Source of the DNA: Trichosphaerium sp. ATCC 40318
Lineage: Eukaryota > Discosea > Flabellinia > Trichosidae
Assembly (NCBI GenBank): GCA_038496445.1
Contig: JALMLS010000311.1
Coordinates: 62,001-126,000, forward strand
Reading direction: 5' to 3'
Length of the DNA stretch: 64,000 bases
The translations under genes were made by a program, and so were the position numbers. The notes below the pieces were generated by a model. The model ran no database searches. It had not been told where the DNA came from and saw only the letters and a list, made by a program, of their open reading frames with translations. Below, piece by piece: positions 48,031 through 58,970 of the stretch; within the stretch, counting starts at the first letter, position 1; the number at the start of each line of letters is the position of its first letter.

Positions 48031-48416
48031 TGAGAATTTGTTCTTTTTTTTAATTGTTAACGCTTTGACAAAGGTTTCTTGGAGTGATCATAAACTCAAG
48101 ACAATTCAATAAATCCTGTATCTTACAAAAAAATAAGAAAAAGAAAAAAAAAAAGAAAAAAAACGGAACAATAAAGAGTCTTCTTTGTGCAATTAAATGC
48201 TTCCTTTCAAAAAACTTTACTCAATGCACCAATTAGATAAATGGCCACACGTAATCTTTTTCTTATCGAATAAAGGCAAGATGTACAATAGTTATAGGTT
48301 TATTTTTCTGAACATTAGTTATGAATAAAAAAAAGAGAAAAATGTATGCCATTATCGGATGGAAGTCTATGTTACAGTTTTGGTTTTTGAGAGTTTTGTT
48401 TCCGTTCCCGAACCCC
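48031..48416. other. Intergenic, convergent, with A-rich tract
   Basis: About 385 bp; a purine tract of A and AAG runs at about 48125-48165, otherwise AT-rich. No gene recognised. Confidence 0.4.
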
Positions 48417-49765
48417 TCACGTCAGCTGACTGTATGTGGATAACGCCGTGGTGACATATTCGTACATTGCAAACGTTACAGCCACAGATAATGAAGTTTT
48501 TAGAATGGCTGGTGCTCCACCAGAGTAAAGTCCTCTTATCCCTTCTTTCGCCCAAATTGTCTGCATTGTAGCTAGTGTCGGTGGGCATTTTTTATACCCT
48601 TTCTTGTTCTTGTAGTCAACCATACCATGAACCTGGAGCCTAAATAATGTCAATACAATGATTAAAAAAATAGCAAAATGAAGCATTGTCGTTTGTCAAA
48701 AAATTGTTGAGGATTTTGCTTAAAACCCCGCGTACCGTTTTTGAGTTACGTCCAATGGTAAGGTTAAAAATTTACCAATACTCCCAGCGATCGCTCCAGA
48801 AGCCAAGTGGCATACAGGATGAGAAGAGTTCTAAACAATAAATTAGTTCTGATAAGTGTTTTTGTTTGTCAATTGTTGTGCTTCTACGTACGTTAAATAA
48901 AAAGCCTTTTACACCTTTGTACACTCCAAATTGTAATGCGAAATATGGAACAAATCTACACATTGCAGGACAAATACCTAAGCTCTGTGAGCTCAAGCAC
49001 ACATAAAATTACAACGCTCTATAGTACCTGAATAGAATCCTAACATTCCCTCTTGTCTATATATTGATCTCACAGCACCAAGGACTGTCTTGTAAACCTA
49101 ACAGGGAGATGAGAACCCAAGAAAAAAATTAGAATGTAAAATATTCGTTACCTTCTTTTCTCCCTGTGCAGCAAAGCGCGTACGCAATAAATCCATTGGG
49201 TAGCAAACAAGGACAGTTGTGAATCCAGAAAAAGCGCCAGCGAGGTAAGGTAAAGCTACTTTACCGACAGGCGACCACTCTGATGTTTGTAGAGCTGTAG
49301 AAGCCATCTCGTATATGCAAAACTGTCCATTGTTAGAAAATGACACTTTGACTGGTAGTTTATTTGCACCTGTACGCCAATGCCAAGCATCATGTATGTT
49401 TGCGCTATTAAATTTCCTTTCCAAAAGCCTGTAATCCCTTCTTGTCTCCATATCTTTCTTGTACCATCTGCCATACCTACGTGATTGTTAGTTAACATCG
49501 CAGGTATCTAGATGGAAAATTATTACCCGCATAGTGATAACCGAGTTGTGGAATAGTTTTGGCTGCTGATTTAACTGACGCGCTAGCTTGGCTTGCTTGA
49601 ATCTATGGTACGAGTAAGAATTAAATGTAATTCGGAATAACCAACCTGAAATCGTATCTTTAAAACGTCCAGAGGAGCGATGACGAAGCGCGCTACGCCA
49701 CCACTAGTACCCCCGGCTGCCATATTTAATAAAATATTGCCCTTTTGTGACTTTCGTTTGTACAT
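48417..49765 (-). CDS. Mitochondrial carrier (SLC25), thiamine-pyrophosphate-carrier-like
   Basis: Three repeats of the carrier fold, each with a P-x-[DE]-x2-[KR] signature: GVARFVIAPLDVLKIRFQ, TVLVCYPMDLLRTRFAAQGE, KFLTLPLDVTQKRLQVHGMV. Second-half motifs of each repeat are also visible: IWRQEGITGFWKGNLIAQ, SIYRQEGMLGFYSG, TIWAKEGIRGLYSGGAPAIL. Starts MYKRKSQKGNILLNMAAGGT. Inner-membrane exchanger; the first signature APLDVLKIRFQ and KRLQV in the third repeat resemble the thiamine-pyrophosphate carrier (SLC25A19/Tpc1) more than adenine-nucleotide carriers, but substrate cannot be settled by eye. Seven or eight exons. Confidence 0.87.
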
Positions 49766-50178
49766 GTTGTATTACTCAAAGTATGTTAAGGTGAAGTCAT
49801 TATAAGGCACAAGCGTTCAGTACTTATGAACGTGAGTTCATTATTACTTGGTAAAAATAAAGAAACGGCCAATTCTGGCAGTCAACAGATCTCAAACGTA
49901 ATTTCTCTTTTAAACCCTAACACTCTCGAAATAAAACGTTCTCAAAATGCATAAACCCTTCTTTTAGTGTACTCACTGTTGCAACGCGGCTTGTAACGTA
50001 CCAACCAACTTGTCACATGAAGTCATTTGGCTCATGTCACTTTCGCTCTGAAATTCTCTACCAAGAGGAAACTAGCCATGCAAGTAAATAGATGCGATTG
50101 ACTTTACTTGGTACAGCTTTTCTTTAAATTACTAGCCCAAAAGGTATACCGTATTTGGTATAAAAACATATACTTTTT
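49766..50178. other. Intergenic
   Basis: About 410 bp between the start of the carrier gene and the 3' end of the next minus-strand gene; likely carrier promoter plus 3' UTR. No gene recognised. Confidence 0.35.
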
Positions 50179-51685
50179 CTAACTGTCTGGGTAATATTCA
50201 TCGTCATCAAGGTCTTTCTAAAACATGAACGGTTAAAACAAAAAAAAAACTTTGGCTTTCTGAAAAAATAGGGAAAAAAAGGGCGTTCAGTTACTACACG
50301 TACTCTCGTGGTTAGACATTCATAAATAATTATGGCAACGAGTATTACAAATCTAAAATTAAAACCATTAGACACTTCACACGTGCGTGTTTCTAACACA
50401 GTAAAAAAAAAATAAGCGTACGAAATAATTGCGAGAGGTAACCCCGGTCCTACTCCAGAAATATCGACATCACCATAAGGGAAAATAGCAACCTATTTAC
50501 ACGTTATTTACACTCCTATAAATCATTCGAAAGAACTGTACCCAAACAATCCACCTACAAATTGCGTCAGCGAGCTTTTTTCAAAAAACGAAAAAAAAAA
50601 AACTGTTGTAATCTTTTTTCTTTTTTTCTTCTTACGCTACTAAAATAAGGATCATAGCAGTGATACTCGTGTTTTCGAACATGCCATACAAAATTTGATT
50701 ACAGCAATTAGATGGTTTAATACAGAACTTTTTAAGCCCTTTTAGTGTATGAAATACCATACTATAAACAAGTATTAATACAAGGTTTAAATGTACACAA
50801 TGACGTGCGATATTAAGGTTAGTAATGCTGATCCAAATGTCAATGCGAAGGCAGTCAATCCACCAGTACGCACGTCTGCAATAGCTACGAGAAGGCGATA
50901 AATTAATAAGAATAAAAAAGATAAATTTGACGAACCATCCAATTGGCGGCTGGTATCGTTACTAAGAGCGTGTGCATCTCTAAGACTCTCATAGCTACGG
51001 CAGTCTGAACAAGCCTCCAGTAACCCCAGTTTGCTACAAACATTAACGACAACGCTCTGGTTTCAAAAAAAACGTACGGCCTATCGAAAAACACATCCCT
51101 ACCGTCATCCTAAACGTGTTTGAGTAACGCACGGCGTTATAATGCGAAACTAAATGTCAAAATGTAATGCTAAACGAAGCGTCGTACGTCAGATGCTGTA
51201 TACCACCACTGCACGCTCAGAGCCACAATAAGGATAACTAAGACTACAAATTCGATACCAACGATAATAAAATGGTGTTTAGCAGCCTGCACGTGAATAC
51301 AGTAAGAAACCAACGAAAAAAGGAAAAAAAGAAACCGCTGTAACGGTAAAGATTTGAGAGCGTACAGCTTCGACCATGTTTGCTTTAAATAATTATTTGT
51401 GGGACGACTTGCTTCACTATAAGCGCGCTGGGGTAAAAGAATCACACTCTTTAATGTTGAATCCAATGTGCTACTACTAGCGGCTATTTCGTCATTGATT
51501 ACTGGCGGGCTGACAGCAATGCATTCCTTTTGCGTTGCGCTAGAAAGTAGTAACGCGCCAACCCGACGCACCACCCGAAATCTCCATAATCCATAAATCC
51601 AGAGTGTAACATCTTCCACAAAAGCAATGATACAACACAAACCAAAAAAAGCAAATGTCGGATGACAAAAAAAAAACAAAACCAA
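50179..51685 (-). CDS. Polytopic membrane protein, unknown
   Basis: Starts MVLFFFCHPTFAFFGLCCII with a first helix, then VEDVTLWIYGLWRFRVVRR and a Ser-rich cytosolic loop. Further hydrophobic segments: LQRFLFFLFSLVSYCIHVQA, FIIVGIEFVVLVILIVALSV, NWGYWRLVQTAVAMRVLEMH, TLLVTIPAANWMV, TGGLTAFALTFGSALLTL, LAIIS plus FVILVAIIIYECLTT. It ends in an acidic tail RKDLDDDEYYPDS. The segment YWRLVQTAVAMRVLEMHTLL has regularly spaced basic residues, a little like a channel S4 helix, but I see no convincing selectivity filter. Exons between 50430 and 50900 are short and their borders approximate. Confidence 0.5.
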
Positions 51686-51775
51686 AAAACAACATTTTAG
51701 ATACTTTCTGAAAGCAACGTCAATTAATTATTTCATACATGGTCCAGTTCTTTGAGTTAATATTATTGGCACTAT

Positions 51776-52830
51776 TTACTGGGTTTCGCTTGCATCCTTC
51801 TTACCACCTGGAATCCTAGCAGGCCACATATCCCAGTCAGGCCTAGGCTTTTGCTCTTCTGCCAGTATGTTCCTGTGTTTCTTCTCTTTAAACTCTTGGC
51901 TTTCGTCTGCTTCCAAAACTCCACAACCTTCAATAACTATTCGTGCGCCAGGACGTCCAACAGGTGTGCCAGCGGACTCAATTTCTTTCAATGTGTCAAA
52001 TCCTAAATCGGTTATCAGAATGAATCAATGAGTGTTATTGTAACTCTACCTTCAATAAGTTCACCCATAGGAACATTTCTGAGCAGATTTTGTTAGCGTA
52101 ATGACTACAAGTTGCAAAATGTTTCAAACAAAACCAATACAAAAATGTGGTCTTTTGACGTCTGCGTTGCTGCGTTATAACGTACGTGTTATCAAGGAAA
52201 CGTGCACGGTTGAAGGTAATCATAAATTGTGCAGTCATTTCTAAGCTTCTATAAGGCTTACACAGTGATATAATTGCGTACTTGAAACATCTCCATAGTG
52301 TAAAGCGCTCAGTATGCCTCGCTTATCGTGGCTTCTAAAACAGAATATTAATGATTGTCAATCTATCGACATGACGTACGCGTCGCATTCTTCTCGTCGG
52401 AAATATGGTCCATAGATAGTCTCTGGTTCAATACCATGATGGCTTGAGCTTCCGCCCATTGTGCCCTTTAAACGTCAAGGAAAAACAAAATTATAAGCGT
52501 AGAAATGCGTTATTAGGTGGATACGAAGCCAGGGTATGAATAATGAAAGTCGCTGCCCTTGTAGTGCATAGTTTTGCCTTTGGTGCCTTGTTACGCTATT
52601 AGAATTGATATATTTACGCTTTAAGCAGGCCAGTTAGCGTTTTAATCAATACCTTCACAAAATGCCTTAAAATTCTTTACAGCAATTGGTACTTTATCAT
52701 CATACATCTACTGAGCTTAGAAAGGTAAATAATAGTTTCAAACCTTAAAAACCATCCTTCCTGGCTTTCCTTTTCCCACTCTGACATCTAAATACGTGCG
52801 CGTTCGAAAAATACGCCCAGCAGCGGCCAT
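51776..52830 (-). CDS. Cyclophilin-type peptidyl-prolyl isomerase, divergent active site
   Basis: Starts MAAAGRIFRTRTYLDVRVGK, then GKPGRMVFKMYDDKVPIAVK, NFKAFCEG. The usual KG-x3-FHR-x2-PGFMxQGGD core is here KGSDFH followed by YSYPGF, so the catalytic arginine is Tyr and the QGGD segment is deleted. GTMGGSSSHHGIEPETIYGP, GILSALHYGDVSS and QFMITFNRARFLDNTY follow; the Trp that binds cyclosporin is Phe. The end is recognisable: GELIEGFDTLKEIESAGTPV and GRPGARIVIEGCGVLE, then a Lys-rich tail of about 45 residues (HRNILAEEQKPRPDWDMWPA). It keeps the fold but probably not full isomerase activity; scaffolding is possible, for example in RNA-processing complexes. The QGGD loss could be an exon I failed to find. 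Confidence 0.78.
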
Positions 52831-53423
52831 CTTGCACTTGATATCAGAAGTCTACCTTAAGTCAATGTAGAATGAGCTCTTTTACATTGTCAACAAAGGT
52901 CACTGCCGTTTAATGAAAGTAGTAAACAGTCAACTGGCTGCATAGTACCAAACTGACTATTAGTTCGACAAGAAGCCGCCCAAGGGCCTGAAGGCAACTG
53001 CTTTAAGCCAGACTCCAATGGACTCCGAGAACAATACTGAAGGGACGTGCCACTCAAATAGAATAGAGTAGAGTAGTAATCTTTATTACGCATTGCTAAA
53101 ATACAGTACAGTAATCGCCTAGATAAGCTTGAACCATGGAAACAGAGTGGCCACGCTCAAGTGCAATTAATAGCTGAAAACTGTTTCACTTTTTCAAGCA
53201 CGTAAAGTACTTGCACGTGATCACGAATGATTGGAACTTAGAACAGAGGATAGGCAACAATATACCGTAGAAAAAACCCTTCGCCTTTAAAATGCGCTGA
53301 TCGGGTACGACACAGGCGGTTCACCAACCGGATAATCTGTGAACATCACTCCAGTAATACTTCACAACATCGGACGTATAGATGTGAATTATGTGAGTCT
53401 TGTTTACCCTATACTCAAACGAA
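52831..53423. other. Intergenic, no gene assigned
   Basis: About 590 bp, less AT-rich than the average gap. A minus-strand frame at 52890-53093 begins MRNKDYYSTLFYLSGTSLQY and is not supported. The stretch 52960-53050 contains several short inverted matches (around GGCCTGAAGGC and GACTCCAATGGACTCC) that could be a structured RNA; none matched a family I know. CACGTG at 53214-53219. Confidence 0.3.
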
Positions 53424-53811
53424 ATGCAGCTCTTCTACTCACCACCAATTTATACTCTCACCATCACCTATTTACTTTTAATGTTCGTATGCCCTGCAGC
53501 TAGTTCTGAAGACGAGGCGGAGGCATCTTGTAAAGGAAAATGGTGTTCAAGATTGTACTCCAGAGACGAACAGACTTTTTGTGGGGATAGGTGGGGCACT
53601 TGCCCTGACAGAAACTACGATGAAGTACGCTTGGATAGTATTTGATTATGTTCACTGTTGGTCTTACTCCAAGTAGCATGATAAAGTAGCAAGTTCGAAA
53701 AAATGTAAACGTTGTAATAAGCGAACTTACGAGGGTAAGAAATGCAATCATCATATTGGCACCTTTCGCATAAACGGCGTTCATGACGTCACAAAATACG
53801 AGTGTAAATAA
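53424..53811 (+). CDS. Secreted small Cys-rich protein
   Basis: Two exons (53424-53624, 53677-53811), 111 aa. Signal peptide MQLFYSPPIYTLTITYLLLM plus FVCPAASS, then an acidic start (EDEAEAS) and eight cysteines: CKGKWC, FCGDRW, TC in GTCPDRNY, CKRC, KKCNHH and the final YECK. The intron starts GTACGC and ends CCAAGTAG. The mature part is small, basic and disulphide-rich, like secreted effectors or antimicrobial-type proteins, but no named family fits. CKRC-x8-C and the HH next to it could instead bind a metal. A degraded relative lies at 23594-23872. Confidence 0.66.
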
Positions 53812-54035
53812 TGTTCTTGTAAAAAGTCAATCATACTTACAAATACATAAAAAGGTAGTATTTTGTTGTTGTACACTAATTTGTTGAACGTCAGCAAAGC
53901 GTCAATTGGCGGCTTTTTCAAAGAAAAACATGCCCGTTTATTACTTGTTGACAGGAACTTTGTGTTATTAGTTCTATTCCATGTTCTCGTAGCAAGATAT
54001 CAATGTATGTCGATATGACAAAACTACCTGTTTAT

Positions 54036-54792
54036 TTACTCTGACGTTTCAGCGTTTCTACTATAACACTCGATGTACATGTCAAATTTGGACAATGCAA
54101 ATTTGAATATAGTGCTAGGAGTTATATTGATATTATCTGGAAGTTCGTCCTGATCAACTTCATCTCCAACTACATAGTTGAAAGCATTACATATAATTTG
54201 AGGGTGGTATCCATGACTTGCTACAAAAAAAAACGTGTCAGGCGTTAACTAACAACAATCAATTCATACCAATTATCATGGAAAGATCTCCTAACTGAAC
54301 CATAGCTATAGTATAAGGCTCATCCTCATCATCAAACAATGCGATCTTGCTTTTAGTAATAGTGTCTTCAAAACAGAACAGACGTTTACTTGTTGATTCC
54401 TTGTCATATGCAATGACCCTTTCTTTCCATCCGTTCACCCTTGAAAACTTGGTTTTAATAGTCTCAATAAACCTATCTATTTGCTCTTGAGGATGGTTAT
54501 GCCATTCATCTTCAGCGTAGTGTGGCATAGTATTTCCTCTAAATCCATCTAAAAACTCTTCAATGTCGGGTTCCTCTGAAGCAAAGAGATCAAGGATGTG
54601 TTCCCAATCTAACGCAAAGCACGAAAAGGGTGCTTGATGGTCGAGAAGCGGAAGCATTGAGGGATACAATGTTTGATGAGTATTAAACATTGTCGTCAAA
54701 ATTGTTTTCGCGTCTTCTTTTGGCATTGTCAGGAGTTTCTCAATGACATTATCGCGTGTTGGGTACTCATAATCCTCGTTAGGTATTTCCAT
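54036..54792 (-). CDS. Hypothetical protein
   Basis: Two exons, about 240 aa. Starts MEIPNEDYEYPTRDNVIEKL; acidic and helical in its first half (LTMPKEDAKTILTTMFNTHQ, DWEHILDLFASEEPDIEEFL), then WKERVIAYDKESTSKRLFCF and a strand-rich part TKSKIALFDDEDEPYTIAMV. The second exon reads SHGYHPQIICNAFNYVVGDE and ends MYIECYSRNAETSE. The intron (GTATGA to TTGTAG) joins in phase. No family recognised; likely cytosolic. Confidence 0.66.
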
Positions 54793-54851
54793 GGGTTGGG
54801 AAGTGTCTTCGTATGCAACACTACCAAGAGGTGATTGTTAGCAACGTCAGC

Positions 54852-55326
54852 CTAAGGCGTAGCGAAAAAAGCGTACAAGGCGCCCTCCTTCGCGCCTCGG
54901 TTATGAGATGTTGTTTGAATAAATATTTGGAAATCAGGAAATAGTTCAGGATTCAGAGACGCCCTAGGTTTCGATTCGATACGAAGTAAGCATCTCGCGC
55001 CAAAACCTCGGTAACAACTACCACTTGTAAAAACCAATACAAGCTTTTTCCCGCTGAGAAGAGCTGTCAGTATGCAAAAATGCTATTAATGCACTTACGT
55101 AATGATTTCTGTCTTTGAGAGTTGGTAGAAACAATTTGGTTTAGCTCCAGTATACTAAATCAGTTATTATTAAACTACTCCTCAAGGTTGTACTCACGTG
55201 TTTTAGCACTACGTTTTTTATCGTGCTATCCTGTCTTACAAGAATACGCGGGAACCGTTCTGGATTGACAGGCCCCATCTCAGCTTTTTGGGCTGGAGTG
55301 TCCTTTACGCCTTTTCTCCTTGGCAT
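54852..55326 (-). CDS. Small hypothetical basic protein
   Basis: Three exons in phase, about 130 aa: MPRRKGVKDTPAQKAEMGPV, IKNVVLKH, then YTGAKPNCFYQLSKTEIIT, then GKKLVLVFTSGSCYRGFGAR, CLLRIESKPRASLNPELFP and HNRGAKEGALYAFFATP. The last acceptor was chosen at TTCTCAG to keep the frame. No family recognised. The 5' end lies close to a plus-strand open frame at 55363. Confidence 0.55.
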
Positions 55327-55362
55327 GAGGTTTGTTGTTGTGACTGTTGTGTGTCTTCAATA

Positions 55363-55650
55363 ATGTCATTGAATCAAGTGTCATTATATGAACCATGCGC
55401 ATATACTTCAACGACTTGTGTCACACAAAAGTATCAAACATTAGCGACCAAGCAGTGTTCATACTACACGCACATTAACAAGTTCGAAGATATCAAAAAT
55501 CGGTTTATTAGTACACATACTTGTCCCTTGCTTACTAGAAAATCTCAAACCGTCTTACTCAAATATCTACGACCCTATTTTACATTATTGTCCAAGTCAT
55601 ACTCTCGGGTGGTGCTTTGGTTGGCGCTGCACTTAAGAACAACCACGTGA
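55363..55650 (+). CDS. Possible small protein
   Basis: Open frame of about 95 codons beginning MSLNQVSLYEPCAYTSTTCV, with KFEDIKNRFISTHTCPLLTR and RPYFTLLSKSYSRVVLWLAL. It fills the gap between the divergent small gene and the CIA2 3' end. It is Ser/Thr-rich and ends in a hydrophobic stretch. No homologue can be named and the opposite strand has no coding signal here. Equally, it may be chance. Confidence 0.3.
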   Translation: MSLNQVSLYEPCAYTSTTCVTQKYQTLATKQCSYYTHINKFEDIKNRFISTHTCPLLTRKSQTVLLKYLRPYFTLLSKSYSRVVLWLALHLRTTT

Positions 55651-55667
55651 TAATTGGCGCGGGAAAT

Positions 55668-56382
55668 TTAGTATCCACTAGGCTCCCACGAACAATTTTC
55701 TTTGATTGCCTTCAGTAACGCCGGATTATCTTTGCTCAGTGTGAGTCCTTTCAACCAATAAAAGTTATAAAATGTACCTAATGCGGCAGCCACACGTTCT
55801 TTGTCATTGACTTGTTTATTTACTATGTATTGTTAGCACTAATCTTGTACTACGCAAAGACATACTCTCTGCTTCTGTTTGATGTGAGCCAGGCTTTATT
55901 TTTATTGTCAACTATGAACAATTTCAGAAAGTGTCAAATGACATTGGAGTCTGTACTTTATACGGTACGTCTATGGCTTCCTTGAGTTTATATGTTATAC
56001 ACAGTCCTATCATAGCTGCGAGATGACAGTGCGGAACTGTTGGTTTAAATAAAACAAGAATTGATCGTACTCCCTACGATAACGTTAACAAGACACTATT
56101 ATGCTCATTCGTTGATCAATAACTATAAACTCATTTTGCGTGTCAAGTAGTTGTAACATGACGCTGTATTGTACGTCACAACGTTTAGACGCGAAACAGA
56201 GATGTACACACCTTTTCGTCGGTTTGTAGCGTAATTCCATCCTCCGTTATTACATCAAGATCTTCAAGTGTTTGAGGGTACTCAGGATCTACTAGAGGTA
56301 GAAACACATAAATTAAAGCACAGCTACCTTTTATGTCTCTAATGTAATCGAAAACATCAATAGCGTCTAAGTCTACATCCAT
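55668..56382 (-). CDS. CIA2/MIP18-family cytosolic iron-sulphur assembly protein
   Basis: Starts MDVDLDAIDVFDYIRDIKGS; the VFDYIRDI and DPEYPQTLEDLDVI segments are the family's N-terminal signature. The core has EFIVIDQRM, then TVPHCHLAAMIGLCITYKLK with the conserved reactive Cys of the PHC-x-L-A motif, then NKQVNDKERVAAALDNPALL and the end KAIKENCSWEPSGY. MIP18/CIA2 works with MMS19 and CIAO1 to hand Fe-S clusters to cytosolic and nuclear enzymes such as DNA helicases and polymerases. Five or six exons; the insert ALIYVFLPLV between the two N-terminal halves may include intron read-through near 56300. Confidence 0.85.
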
Positions 56383-56673
56383 TTTGTACGTATTGAATGG
56401 TAAAGAACGACATCCCAAAAAATAAAGCAATTTCAGTACAGTTTTCTCATTTCTCGATTACGCTTACAACACTAACACTCAACCACCAAGACATGATTAA
56501 GAAAATACATCTATTCAACTGCTATTATGTACAAATAGAATAGAGGCTTTTGTTGGCTCTATTCAAAGTAAGTCTCTATACGCGTCGAAGCATATAGGAG
56601 AAGGCGTTTTTGCCAACTTTTAAATGAAGGGGGTTGTGATCATAACTGAAATACAAAAAAAAGTTTTCGAAAA

Positions 56674-57176
56674 CTAAACGTCATTGAAAGAGACAGTTTG
56701 CAACGGTCCTTGTAAATGTTGCTTTAATACTTGCGCCTACAAAAGGTGTGAGCTACGTACCATAGTAATGAGTAGTCGCATACCTTTGCTTTCAGCATGC
56801 CAAATTGCGATTCTTCCGTGCCACATAATAAAAGTACTACGCTATCTGTGATGGATGTCATTATAACCTTGCCTTCCTAATGCATCAATCAGACTACTCA
56901 GTTCACAACGTTATTTTTTTTCTTTTTGGTAATACTTCACAATCAACGATGAGGTGTTCAATGCCACTTCTATTACGCTCAAAAGACGTCCACAGGTTCG
57001 CGAATATTGCCGACACTACAGTTGGGTTCCCTGCGCTTGCAAGTTTTTCTCCCGTCTTGGTGAGGAGGCTAGATACACTTAGGAATGCCGGAATTAAACA
57101 AAACGTACAGCATAGTAGTTATGTCATCGCTTTGAGCCTGGGATAGTATTTTAGGCAATGCGTTAGGATTAAGCAT
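56674..57176 (-). CDS. LAMTOR2: Ragulator subunit LAMTOR2 (roadblock domain)
   Basis: Starts MLNPNALPKILSQAQSDDIT, then MLLLTKTGEKLASAG, VVSAIFANLWTSFERNRSGI, EHLIVDCE, then IMTSITDSVVLLLCGTEESQ, FGMLKAKAQVLKQHLQGPLQ and the end TVSFNDV. The order and the FGMLKAKAQ segment match LAMTOR2/p14 closely. With LAMTOR3 it forms the roadblock dimer of the Ragulator complex, which places Rag GTPases and TORC1 on lysosomes and also scaffolds MAPK signalling. Four exons; the first intron begins GTACGT. It is divergent from the SR-protein gene, with 214 bp between the start codons. Confidence 0.9.
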
Positions 57177-57390
57177 ACTACGAGCTTGAAATTGCTGTAG
57201 AGATAGGCCAGTACTCGGAAGTTTGAGGCTTAAACTCGAAAAGATTAAGTTGGGAGAATTGGAAAAGACATTTTTTTAAACCACAAGTAAAGAGTACGTA
57301 CCGTTTTGTAGCCTTTCAAAATGGCTGAATAGTTCTTTTATAACTACAAAGCTCTATTTAATGCCTACATTTGTCTAACTCTGCTAGAAA

Positions 57391-58907
57391 ATGGCTACAA
57401 ACAAGCTCTTTGTTGGTCGTCTTCCATACAACTATCACTCGCGTGACCTTGAAGATCTCTTCACAAACCACGGTCGCGTCACTAATTTCGTATGTAAGTC
57501 TACATACGCGTTTGTGGTACGCACAGTGAATTTTGCTTTTGTCTTTTACACTCCAAATCCAAAAAACAACCAAAAAAGCGATGCTGCTGTTTTGAAATCG
57601 ATCATTGTCGTGTAATTTTCTTGGGCTGTAGAGCTCTATGGTTTGGCAAAAAAAAAAACGTCTGAGAACCACTTGAGCTTTGGTTGGCTTTGGCTACAAA
57701 AAAAATATCATAATTTGATTGTTTCCTACTCTCTTGGTTACCTCTTGCCTTGAAACCTTTGGCTATGCTTGGTTGTCACTTCGATAATTTTTTTGGTTGG
57801 TCGCCGCTTCTTTCTATCAAATTGGCAGTGTCTTGGACCTCGATATCAATGAGCATTATTCTAGGACTATGAAAATTCGGCAGATGCCGAGGAAGCCATG
57901 AACGCTATCGATGGTACCAGCTTCGAAGGTGCGCGTATCTGTGTAGAGCCATCAAAAGGATACAGGTGCGTTATTACTGGTTTTAGCTGCTTGGTAAAAT
58001 ACTGACGATTTTGTTTAGAGAGAGACCAAGTCCTCACAGTGGTATGTCACGTCTAGGCTAAATCATGATTGAATTTTCCAGTCAATTTTTGTTTGTGCGT
58101 TTTTTTCTAACTTATTCACTTAGAGAGACGTGGTCGCTATAGCGCCCCATACAACACTGATTACCGCGTCACAGTTGAGAATTTACCTCGTGATTGCACT
58201 TGGAAAGAATTAAAAGATTACTTCCGCCGTGCTGGTGATGTCACTTTTGCTGATGTGCAAAGAGACAGGGGTACAGTTGAATTCAAACGCTATGAGGGTA
58301 TGAAAAACGCTATAAAGCGTCTAGATGGCACACGTTTGGGTGATGCAACCATCTATGTAACTGAGGTAACACTTTCATCAACTCGTGTTCTATTGGCTTA
58401 GTTTATTAGGATCGACCTCGTTCACGTTCAAGGTCAGGTGGTCGTTCTCATTCAAGATCAGGTGGTAGGTCTCGTTCACCAAGGTCACCAAGACGAAGAG
58501 GTTCTCCAAGGCGTTCACCACCTAGAGGTCGTTCAGGTTCTCCTGCTGACCGTAGATCTCCTCCGCGCAGAGACCAACGCGATCGTAGATCTCCACGCGA
58601 TCGCAGAGACGACAGATCTCCTCCAAGGGACCGTCGCGATGATAGACGTGACGATTACCGCCGTGATGACAGACGTGATGATAGACGTGACGACCGTCGT
58701 GATGACAGGCGTGATGATAGACGTGAAGATAGACGTGATGATAGACGCGAAGATAGACGTGACGATCGTCGTGATGACAGGCGCGATGACAGACGTGATG
58801 ATAGGCGTGAAGATAGACGTGATGACCGCCGCGACGAGCGTGCACGTAGCTCTCCAAGACGCTCTCCTCCTCCAGAGCCACGTGGTCGTTCACCTGCTAG
58901 GGATTGA
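57391..58907 (+). CDS. SR splicing factor with two RRMs and RS/RD-repeat tail
   Basis: Starts MATNKLFVGRLPYNYHSRDL; RRM1 has RNP2 KLFVGRL and RNP1-like STYAFVDYENSADAEEAMNA. RRM2 begins DYRVTVENLPRDCTWKELKD and continues with FADVQRDRGTVEFKRYEGM, like the pseudo-RRM of SRSF1-type proteins although SWQDLKD is here TWKELKD. The tail starts RPRSRSRSGGRSHSRS and passes into about 20 copies of RRDD/RRED. SR proteins select splice sites and need SRPK phosphorylation. The first intron (57517-57864) is about 350 nt, far longer than typical here. AATAAA lies just after the stop. Confidence 0.9.
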
Positions 58908-58970
58908 ATATGTCACATTTAATAAAGTTTTTAACACAAATTCTTGTTATCAGTAACCAGCTTCAAAGTC

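Noticed and set aside
48125-48165. A/AAG-rich tract as a possible simple repeat element or origin
   Set aside because: Short and irregular; similar poly-A/T runs occur in most gaps and introns of this window.
58522-58893. His/Tyr-rich frame opposite the SR tail, and the Asp/Val/Thr frame on the same strand
   Set aside because: Both are out-of-frame readings of the 12-nt RRDD repeat.
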